The notes below the pieces were generated by a model. It was given only the letters and a program-made list of their open reading frames with translations, searched no databases and was not told the DNA's origin. A stretch of 8,960 bases of DNA from an uncultured Thiotrichaceae bacterium (lineage in GTDB: Bacteria > Pseudomonadota > Gammaproteobacteria > Thiotrichales > Thiotrichaceae). The translations under genes and the position numbers were made by a program. The number at the start of each line of letters is the position of its first letter. Within the stretch, counting starts at the first letter, position 1. The DNA is taken from NCBI GenBank assembly GCA_902727945.1, contig CACVAV010000080.1:1-8960 (forward strand), read 5' to 3'. This document shows positions 1-5,875 of this stretch, in pieces.

Positions 1-99
1 TTCCATCACTGAACAATTCCCTGACTGGATACCCTGCTGTAAGGCTTTCAGCGACAGGGATGTCAGTTCAGTAGCACTGCTTGAATCAGCTTGAGACAT
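1..99 (-). CDS. 5' part of an unidentified protein, possibly an amidase (cut by left edge)
   Basis: An open frame starts with ATG at 99-97 and runs leftwards without a stop through the window edge, giving 33 residues that begin MSQADSSSATELTSLSLKAL and continue QQGIQSGNCSVME. The start is well supported: GGAG at 105-108 lies 5 nt before the ATG, and a sigma70-like promoter lies further upstream. The pattern 'L..L..GI.SG..S..E' resembles the first helix of amidase-signature enzymes (GatA or allophanate hydrolase type), where a short helix precedes 'S..E' before the catalytic domain. That is only an inference from about 20 residues; the Ser-cisSer-Lys catalytic region would lie outside the window. 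There is no signal peptide, so the product is probably cytoplasmic. It is transcribed in the same direction as the large secreted-protein gene but has its own promoter 90-130 bp upstream. Confidence 0.6.
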   Translation of the reverse strand, partial: MSQADSSSATELTSLSLKALQQGIQSGNCSVME

Positions 100-104
100 G
101 ATTT

Positions 105-108
105 CTCC
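105..108 (-). promoter_or_regulatory. Ribosome binding site of the left-edge gene
   Basis: On the minus strand GGAG is followed by AAATC and then the ATG at 99. The 5-nt spacing is acceptable and fixes the start codon of the partial gene. The hairpin at 118-140 ends about 10 nt before it. Confidence 0.65.
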
Positions 109-117
109 GAACGAACA

Positions 118-140
118 ATGCCCGCACAATGTGCGGGCAT
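118..140 (-). other. Perfect 10-bp GC-rich hairpin in the leader of the left-edge gene
   Basis: ATGCCCGCAC (118-127) and GTGCGGGCAT (131-140) are exact inverted copies around a 3-nt loop. On the minus strand the hairpin is followed by TGTTCGTTC and then the GGAG site, so it sits in the 5' leader predicted from the promoter at 197-225. It could be a terminator or attenuator ahead of the gene, the distant end of the transcript of the large gene that stops at 262, or a protein-binding palindrome. The downstream stretch is only moderately T-rich, so a classical intrinsic terminator is not certain. Confidence 0.7.
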
Positions 141-153
141 GTATGTAGTAAAG

Positions 154-212
154 TAAGTACGCATGAGAAAAACAATCATGCTGCTTAATAGAAGCTACTA
201 TAAGTACGCATG
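154..212. repeat. 12-bp direct repeat, two copies around a promoter
   Basis: TAAGTACGCATG occurs exactly at 154-165 and again at 201-212, 47 bp apart. On the minus strand it reads CATGCGTACTTA. The copy at 201-212 covers most of the spacer of the minus-strand promoter and reaches into its -10 element, while the other lies inside the predicted leader. This placement suits an operator pair, but no regulator is known from the sequence. Confidence 0.55.
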
Positions 213-225
213 CACAAGTTATCAA
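197..225 (-). promoter_or_regulatory. Sigma70-like promoter of the left-edge gene
   Basis: Read on the minus strand, TTGATA (225-220) is separated by exactly 17 bp from TATAGT (202-197). Each hexamer matches five of six consensus positions. Transcription would start near 190, leaving a leader of about 90 nt that contains the second direct-repeat copy and the 118-140 hairpin before the ATG at 99. Confidence 0.55.
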
Positions 226-261
226 GAACTCTGTAGCAACTATACTTACCTGTCCGGCTGT

Positions 262-3200
262 TTAAGGTAACGCACCCTGTAGCACAAATTTGGAATCAGA
301 GTCAGTGTTATCAGGATGAGTGAGTATATTAAACATCAGGGAATCAGTATCATTGCCAGGCCCCGCATAGACCGTTTCACCATTCAGATCAACGTCACTG
401 GCATAATAGCCCCGTAATGGGTAATTAGCATTACTTTCCAGGTTACGCGGTGATATGAGGATAGAACCCAACATCACCGGCAGATCTGTCCCCGCGCCTT
501 CTATAACTACTCTATTGTCCCCATCAACATCACCCGCCCACAACAAGGCATGCGTCGTATTCTCATACCGCGCATTGATCCCGCCAAATACAGGTGTATT
601 CGGGTCAGAAAAGTCATGAAGACTGGCTGTGCGCGTCAAGCTGAGTGGCGCAGCACTCATTACACCCAAGTGATTCCGGTGTTCGACGACCAGATAATAA
701 TTACCCGGCTCAACACCGTAAATCAACAGATCCGTTGAGCCGGTTGCTGCATCGACCACATCACCATCACGCTGCACGACCGCCGCATAAGAAGCCAGTA
801 CCCGGGTACTGTCATTGCGGTCTCTGATCTGCAGTAGCACCCAATCAACGATCGCATCATTTCCGGTCACATTATAAACCGCATCTGAAAGTGTTTCTTC
901 TCCCTCATAGTTGAACAGCGGGGAAACATTGCCATTAGAGCCATAACCAAACGAATCCTGCAACCTCGAATAGGTTTGCTCATAAGGTAAGTACCGGGAA
1001 CTACGCAGATCATCACTCATTAACTGACCACGACGCTCATAAGCTCCCTGAAGCATCACCCGTACCTTGACCCGTACAAACGGATCATTCTCCGGATCGA
1101 GGTAATCGGCAACCCCATCCAGATCAGTATCTACTGCGTCATCCGGTGCACCATTACTGTCAGGATCACGTCCTTCATCCTGAGTCAGCTGACCATCACC
1201 ATCATCATCTTTATCAAGGTAATCCGGCAAGTCATCACCATCCGTATCATCATTTTCAGGCGTGCCACCATTGTAGTTTTCATTGATGGTCAGCAGCCCG
1301 TCACCATCGTCATCTTTATCAAGATAATCAGGCAGACCATCCTGATCAGTATTATCGTCTTCAGGCGTGCCACCATTATAGTTTTCATCCACCGTCAACA
1401 CCGTATCGTTGTCGTCGTCGGTGTCCAGTGCATTAATGATTCCATCATCATCTGTGTCCAGTGGCTGATCTGAATCGTTCCCGATTTCCACCCCGTCAGG
1501 CACGCCATCACCATCACTGTCGGCACTATCCGGATCAGTACCGATGTCATTTTCAATATCGTCAATAACGCCATCACCATCCCTGTCTTCATCCTGATCA
1601 GTCACTATTACTTCCAGAGTCTGCACATCACAGGCAAAGCTAACATCACAAATCCGTACCTGAATGTCATAACGGTTATCGGCTCCTGTATCACCCGGCA
1701 CTTCAAAATCCGGAGGCGTAGTAAACCGCAACTCCCCCTGTGCACCCAGCGAAAACAGATTGCTATCAGCTCCGCCGCTAATGATCCACATCAGACCATT
1801 TCCCTCTGTAGCATCAGAAGCATCCCGTGCATTCAGGTCGATCACAACTGCCGTACTTTCTTCAGGGAAGCTGACCGTAGCATTCGCCGCACTGCCATTG
1901 TTGATAATTTCCGGTGGTTGATTCTCATCAACATCAGTGACACTAATAGTCAGTACTTGCACATCACACGCTACCGCCGCATCACAAATTCTGACCTGTA
2001 CCTGATAACTATTATCAGCGCCACTATCCTGCGGGTTCTCAAAATCCGGTGGCGTGGCAAAACGTAGATTGCCTGCTGCATCCAGTGTAAATTTCCCGGC
2101 ATCTTCACCCCCGCTGATTGACCAGTTCAGGCCATTACCTTCTGTTTCGCCGTCTGCATCCTGTGCATTCAGATCAACTACGGCGGCACTGCCTTCAGAA
2201 ACAACCACGGTAGCGGTCGGCGCGCTGCCATTGTGGGTAATAGTGGGTGCCTGATTTTCATTGAGATCGGTCACTGTAATCGTGAGTGCCTGCACGTCAC
2301 ACATAGCCTGGCTATCACAGATTCTCACTATCACCTGATAGTTATTATCCGCTCCGATATCCTGTGGGTTCTCAAAATCCGGTGCATTGACAAAGCGCAA
2401 CTGACCATTAGTATCCAGAGTGAACTTTCCGGCATCCTCACCGCCGCTGATTGACCAGCTCAGACCATTACCTTCTGTTTCACCGTCTGCGTCCTGCGCA
2501 TCCATATTGGCCACCACTGCCGTACTTCCTTCAGAAACCACCAGCGTCGCGGTCGCAGCACTATTATTGTTAATGATAGCAGGCGCCTGATTTTCATTGA
2601 GATCGGTAACCGTAATAGTCAGGTTTTGCGTATCACACACCGTGTGGCTGTCACAAATTTCCACCTGTACCTGATAGCTATTATTCGCACCGGTATCCTG
2701 CGGACTTTCAAAATTGGGTGGCGTAACAAAGCGTAGCTGGCCGGTGGCATCCAGTGTAAATTCCCCGGCATCTTCACCGCCACTGATTGACCACGTCAGG
2801 CCATTGGCTTCAGTCTCACCATCAGCATCCCGGGCATCCATATTGACCACCACTGCTGCACTGTTTTCCGGAAAAACAAGCACCGCGTTGTCTGCACTAT
2901 TATTATTAGTAATAGTCGGCGCAGTATTATTGGCCGGGTATAATGTCAGGTGTGCCGTATCATCTTCATCAGGCTTAGCCTGACGGTTATGGGGAGTGGA
3001 ATCCGGATCTTCATTGAAAGAAAACAGAATTTCACCGGTAAGACGGTAACTGTAAGCAGAACCCACGGCAAGGCGTAACTGCAGCGTGCGACTACTATTA
3101 GCAGGCAGATTACCGACCGTCCATTCACCCGTGGAGGGTTCAAACGTGCCCTGTGAGTCATCACTGACTAAAGTCACACCCGCAGGCAGATCAACATCTA

Positions 3201-4161
3201 CTTCAACCAGTCGCGTACCCAACGACGAAACGTTTTCAACAGTGTAAGTCACATCAACAAAACCATCGTACGCCGGCCTCAGCGTGGAAGCAGCCGCCGA
3301 TAACTCCAAATCCACCTCAGTTGAGGCGGTACTGGTCAACCACTTAAAAAAGACTGATGAATCATAAGCTTCATCGACGGTATCAGCCAACGCCAGTTTG
3401 ACCCGGTAAGTTTGGCCAGGCTGCAAATTACCGATAGAAGAGGTGAGAGGCGTACTAAAACCATCCAGCTGGGTACCCGTACCACCGCTACCATTGCCAT
3501 TATCGACAAAATAACCGGCTTGGGTGAGTTCACAAGCAATGCCATCTACTTTCTCTGAGCCTGCCTGACCATTATTAAGGTTATTGACGGTAATCGGGAG
3601 ATTAGTATCCGGTATAATAGCCGAATTACGGGTACCGTTGAGTCCCGGCCCGGAGACAAACAAACCGAAGGCATCATTAAATTCACTGCAAACATATTCC
3701 GGGTATTCTTCCGACCCGAACACATGCAAAAAATTGAGCCGGTCGCCCTGAGGAATAATATCAAACTCAATAATCACCGGATCATACTTGGCGGCGGCAC
3801 TAATATTGGTTAAATCCGGATCTGAATATTCCTGGCGGGTATTAACCGTGTAATTAGCGAGATTGTTCGGCCCGAGGATACTACGCTGGTTACCGGTGGT
3901 CATATACAGACCATTATCAATGTTAAGCACCGGATCAGTCCCGGCAGGATCATCACCCCCCGTAAACAGACCATATTGTCCGGAGACGCCTTTAGTAATC
4001 TGTACAGTCTTTAGCTCCAGGCCAGGGCCGCCGAGGATCGAGCGAATAGAAGTGACAGTAGCGCCTTCAGTGAGCGCCAGTTCAGCCTGAGCAGACTGGC
4101 TGGCACCGATGCATAAAGTAAGGGCAAAGAAATACCGCAGTGATTGGGTATAGTAACGCAT
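262..4161 (-). CDS. Large secreted choice-of-anchor L / cadherin-like repeat / calcium-binding protein
   Basis: About 1299 residues, predicted to be exported and to act at the cell surface or outside the cell, probably as a calcium-dependent adhesin or matrix protein (inferred). The ATG at 4161 is chosen over an in-frame GTG at 4230 because it has AAAGG 7 nt upstream and starts directly at a signal peptide (residues 1-26, ending AQA before ELALT). Domains in order: choice-of-anchor L domain (about 27-277) with the hallmark FGSEEYPEYV at 148-157; DUF11-like beta-sandwich (about 282-407); four cadherin-like repeats of 111-112 residues (about 412-857), each ending near TVTD and carrying a C-x5-C pair; Asp-rich DxDxDG repeats like thrombospondin type 3 (about 856-1028); and a C-terminal domain (about 1028-1299) with 'HRNHLGVMSA' and the loops GDVDGDNR and SDVDLNGE, which resemble dockerin calcium loops. 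No LPXTG, PEP-CTERM, type IX sorting or transmembrane anchor is visible at the C terminus, so the export route beyond Sec and the mode of attachment are unknown. Confidence 0.85.
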   Translation of the reverse strand: MRYYTQSLRYFFALTLCIGASQSAQAELALTEGATVTSIRSILGGPGLELKTVQITKGVSGQYGLFTGGDDPAGTDPVLNIDNGLYMTTGNQRSILGPNNLANYTVNTRQEYSDPDLTNISAAAKYDPVIIEFDIIPQGDRLNFLHVFGSEEYPEYVCSEFNDAFGLFVSGPGLNGTRNSAIIPDTNLPITVNNLNNGQAGSEKVDGIACELTQAGYFVDNGNGSGGTGTQLDGFSTPLTSSIGNLQPGQTYRVKLALADTVDEAYDSSVFFKWLTSTASTEVDLELSAAASTLRPAYDGFVDVTYTVENVSSLGTRLVEVDVDLPAGVTLVSDDSQGTFEPSTGEWTVGNLPANSSRTLQLRLAVGSAYSYRLTGEILFSFNEDPDSTPHNRQAKPDEDDTAHLTLYPANNTAPTITNNNSADNAVLVFPENSAAVVVNMDARDADGETEANGLTWSISGGEDAGEFTLDATGQLRFVTPPNFESPQDTGANNSYQVQVEICDSHTVCDTQNLTITVTDLNENQAPAIINNNSAATATLVVSEGSTAVVANMDAQDADGETEGNGLSWSISGGEDAGKFTLDTNGQLRFVNAPDFENPQDIGADNNYQVIVRICDSQAMCDVQALTITVTDLNENQAPTITHNGSAPTATVVVSEGSAAVVDLNAQDADGETEGNGLNWSISGGEDAGKFTLDAAGNLRFATPPDFENPQDSGADNSYQVQVRICDAAVACDVQVLTISVTDVDENQPPEIINNGSAANATVSFPEESTAVVIDLNARDASDATEGNGLMWIISGGADSNLFSLGAQGELRFTTPPDFEVPGDTGADNRYDIQVRICDVSFACDVQTLEVIVTDQDEDRDGDGVIDDIENDIGTDPDSADSDGDGVPDGVEIGNDSDQPLDTDDDGIINALDTDDDNDTVLTVDENYNGGTPEDDNTDQDGLPDYLDKDDDGDGLLTINENYNGGTPENDDTDGDDLPDYLDKDDDGDGQLTQDEGRDPDSNGAPDDAVDTDLDGVADYLDPENDPFVRVKVRVMLQGAYERRGQLMSDDLRSSRYLPYEQTYSRLQDSFGYGSNGNVSPLFNYEGEETLSDAVYNVTGNDAIVDWVLLQIRDRNDSTRVLASYAAVVQRDGDVVDAATGSTDLLIYGVEPGNYYLVVEHRNHLGVMSAAPLSLTRTASLHDFSDPNTPVFGGINARYENTTHALLWAGDVDGDNRVVIEGAGTDLPVMLGSILISPRNLESNANYPLRGYYASDVDLNGETVYAGPGNDTDSLMFNILTHPDNTDSDSKFVLQGALP
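1084..1398 (-). repeat. Three 105-bp tandem units encoding calcium-binding repeats
   Basis: Inside the large gene, a 35-residue unit starts three times at 35-residue spacing, at LTVDEN, LTINEN and LTQDEG. The first two units (1189-1398) share ENYNGGTPE and LPDYLDKDDDGDG almost unchanged and are also clearly similar as DNA, which indicates a recent duplication. The third (1084-1188) has diverged. The DxDxDG loops are typical calcium ligands. Copy number could vary between strains by slippage. Confidence 0.75.
1591..2928 (-). repeat. Four tandem cadherin-like repeat units of about 336 bp
   Basis: The four units lie at about 2593-2928, 2257-2592, 1924-2256 and 1591-1923. They encode 112, 112, 111 and about 111 residues. 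Each begins at N-[TQ]-[AP]-P, contains D-A-x-D-x-T-E-x-N-G-L, a W-x-I-S-G-G strand, LRF, D-F-E-x-P-x-D and I-C-D-x4-C-D, and ends in TVTD or a close variant. Units 1-3 are very similar and unit 4 the most diverged. The third unit lacks one residue near VVDLNAQDAD. This is the usual form of bacterial cadherin-like tandem arrays. Confidence 0.8.
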
Positions 4162-4179
4162 AATCAAGCCTTTGTTTTT

Positions 4180-4185
4180 ATTATA
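4180..4185 (-). promoter_or_regulatory. Possible -10 element of the large secreted-protein gene
   Basis: The minus strand reads TATAAT, a perfect -10 hexamer, at 4185-4180. No good -35 is seen 16-18 bp upstream, and the leader would be only about 12 nt, barely covering the AAAGG ribosome binding site. The AT-rich stretch at about 4236-4290 could hold an alternative promoter, so this call is weak. Confidence 0.25.
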
Positions 4186-4203
4186 GTTAGCACACGTAAG
4201 CAA

Positions 4204-4235
4204 AATGAGTGAATGGCAGCAAGCTAACACTCATT
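4204..4235. promoter_or_regulatory. 8-bp inverted repeat upstream of the large gene
   Basis: AATGAGTG (4204-4211) and CACTCATT (4228-4235) are exact inverted copies with centres 24 bp apart. They lie 43-74 bp before the ATG of the large gene, in the region where a promoter is expected. This suits a dimeric regulator site; a hairpin with a 16-nt loop is also possible. No regulator can be named. Confidence 0.3.
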
Positions 4236-4370
4236 ATTCATATTAAAATCTTATCACTAACAATAAAATTTTTCTATATAAATGATGGCTTTTCAGGCTG
4301 AAACAAGCGAACTAACGCATTAAACGCTCTCATCTGTCCGGCACCCATCATCCCAACCATTTATCTGATA

Positions 4371-4404
4371 GTACCGTTCGCCCCTTTCCCCTCAAGGCCG
4401 GTAC
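4371..4404. other. Interrupted inverted repeat upstream of mltA
   Basis: GTACCG (4371-4376) pairs with CGGTAC (4399-4404), and inside it CCTT (4383-4386) pairs with AAGG (4394-4397). It sits 45-78 bp before the mltA start in the divergent intergenic region. It may be a regulatory site or leader structure. I found no convincing -35/-10 pair for mltA; TAATAAT just downstream of it is a weak -10 candidate. Confidence 0.25.
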
Positions 4405-4448
4405 GTTAATAATAGACAGTAACCTCAAAACAACAAAGCATACTAAGA

Positions 4449-5777
4449 ATGAATAATAAACAAGGGCTTAAAAGAGCGTTAGCACTATGCTATTTATTGA
4501 CTGCACCGGTCAGTGCTGATCAATATTCTTTTTACGAAACACCTCAGGCTGGTGCTTTGTCATGGTGGAATGAACATAACAACCTTATTCCCCCCAATTA
4601 CCCCCAACCCTGGAACGGGCAACAAACCTCACCTTTCCAGCATCAGGCTATTCCATCTGTTTCGCCCTATAACAATGCCTCCTCTATCTATAGGGCACCA
4701 CCTCAGCCACATTATCAGCCAGCTACTTACCGCGCACCCAGACAAAAAGCATCAGCAGCCCTCAAATGTAAGAACCTTCGCTATGTGGAGCATGCCGGTC
4801 ACTGTATCTTACGTTCAAACGCGAACCTGACCGGATTGCAGGAGCAGATTCGCTACCTGAAAAAAACGAATCTACGAAAAAAAGCAGGCGGACAATGGGC
4901 CAATGTCTCAAACGCCGCACTACTTGAAACAGCCAGAGCATTATTATACAGAGAGACCAACCACTCTTCAGACTTATTCAATCAGAATTTTTCTTTGTAC
5001 AGAATCGGCTCGAAAAACAATGATGAGCGTAGCTATTTCACCGGTTACTTTACCCCGGAAATACAAGTGCAAAGCTATCAGGATAATGTATATCGTTACC
5101 CCATCTATGGCAAACCACCTCGTGGTACAAAACTGACCCGCCGCCAGATAGACAATGGTGCTTTACAAAACAGAGGGTTAGAAATCGGCTGGACTAACGA
5201 CCTGATAAACCTGTACTTCGCACATATTCAGGGCTCCGCTATTGCGCGTTATCCCGATGGTAAAACCCGTTATCTGAATTATGCCGCCAACAACGGGCAT
5301 GCACCGCGCAATATTGGCCGCTATCTGAAAAAGAAGAACTATGCGAACGGCGACTTGAGTAATGCCAATGTCTCGCGCTGGCTACATCAGCACCCGGAGA
5401 AAATTCATGAAGTGTTGCACCAGAATCCACGTTACATTTTCTTTAGCTTAGCGGGAAATAAAACCAACACCGCCACCGGAACCACTATTATTCCCGGCCA
5501 CACCATCGCCGTTGATAAAAACTACATTCCACTCGGCAGTGTTCTATTGGCAGAAATCCCACGCATCGACCACCGGGGTAAACGCATTGGCAGTGACTGG
5601 AAAATGCTATTCGCCCAGGACAGCGGCGGCGCAATAAAAGGCCCCGGGCGCATTGATTTATACACTGGCGTCGGTGATGCCGCAGAACGACAGACCTATC
5701 AACTAACCGGACTGCATAAAACCTATTTGCTGGTACGCAAGCCCGGATGGAATGAAAACAACCTGGCAAACAGGTAA
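4449..5777 (+). CDS. mltA: MltA-family lytic murein transglycosylase
   Basis: A 442-residue protein of the MltA family, which cleaves the MurNAc-GlcNAc bond of peptidoglycan and forms 1,6-anhydromuramyl ends in the periplasm. The first 23 residues form a signal peptide ending PVSA before DQ. Residues about 24-105 are a Pro/Gln/Tyr/Asn-rich, probably disordered extension. The catalytic part follows: FTGYFTPEI (197-205), YPIYGKP (217-223), LTRRQIDNGAL (229-239), EIGWTNDLINLYFAHIQGSA (245-264), then the C-terminal 3D-type segment with PGHTIAVDKNYIPLGS (349-364) and QDSGGAIKGPGRIDLYTG (390-407). D403 aligns with the catalytic aspartate of E. coli MltA (D308) and D391 with its conserved partner in LDVGG. 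Unlike E. coli MltA (365 residues, an outer-membrane lipoprotein) there is no convincing lipobox, so it may be soluble or bound by its extension. C107 and C119 are the only cysteines after the signal peptide and could form a disulfide. The ribosome binding site is weak. Confidence 0.92.
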   Translation: MNNKQGLKRALALCYLLTAPVSADQYSFYETPQAGALSWWNEHNNLIPPNYPQPWNGQQTSPFQHQAIPSVSPYNNASSIYRAPPQPHYQPATYRAPRQKASAALKCKNLRYVEHAGHCILRSNANLTGLQEQIRYLKKTNLRKKAGGQWANVSNAALLETARALLYRETNHSSDLFNQNFSLYRIGSKNNDERSYFTGYFTPEIQVQSYQDNVYRYPIYGKPPRGTKLTRRQIDNGALQNRGLEIGWTNDLINLYFAHIQGSAIARYPDGKTRYLNYAANNGHAPRNIGRYLKKKNYANGDLSNANVSRWLHQHPEKIHEVLHQNPRYIFFSLAGNKTNTATGTTIIPGHTIAVDKNYIPLGSVLLAEIPRIDHRGKRIGSDWKMLFAQDSGGAIKGPGRIDLYTGVGDAAERQTYQLTGLHKTYLLVRKPGWNENNLANR

Positions 5778-5823
5778 CAAATTAAACAACTCAGCTCACG
5801 TTCACTTTAAACAGTTTAGTTTA

Positions 5824-5851
5824 GTGGCCACAGGGGAACACCTGTGGCTAC
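5824..5851 (+). terminator. Stem-loop between mltA and the coiled-coil gene
   Basis: GCCACAGG (5827-5834) and CCTGTGGC (5841-5848) form a perfect 8-bp stem with a 6-nt loop, extendable to 11 pairs with one G-U at 5824-5851. It begins 47 nt after the mltA stop and ends 24 nt before the next ATG. No T-run follows, so it may be a weak terminator, an RNA-stabilising structure or a palindromic repeat rather than a full intrinsic terminator. Confidence 0.45.
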
Positions 5852-5875
5852 GTAGTACGCACTTAAAATAGATGA

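Noticed and set aside
1190..1560. CCATCA-rich stretch looking like a microsatellite or CRISPR-like array
   Set aside because: It is the reverse complement of codons for Asp-Gly-Asp calcium loops within a continuous reading frame. There are no regular spacers.
2054..2983. Plus-strand open frames opposite the cadherin-like repeats (2054-2254 and 2714-2983)
   Set aside because: They resemble each other only because they are antisense to repeat copies. Their compositions (Ser, Pro, Ala-rich) are typical of shadows and they lack ribosome binding sites.
4162..4230. Upstream extension of the large gene to an in-frame GTG at 4230
   Set aside because: The extra 23 residues lie before a good signal peptide that starts at the ATG at 4161, which also has its own ribosome binding site. 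The extension covers the region where the promoter is expected.
4479..4492. Lipobox at Cys14 of the MltA homologue
   Set aside because: The residues before the cysteine are L-A-L, with Leu at the -1 position, and the hydrophobic stretch before it is too short. Cleavage after PVSA at residue 23 fits better.
5488..5769. Minus-strand open frame inside mltA
   Set aside because: It is rich in Arg, Cys and His, which is typical of antisense shadow frames, and it overlaps the conserved catalytic end of mltA.
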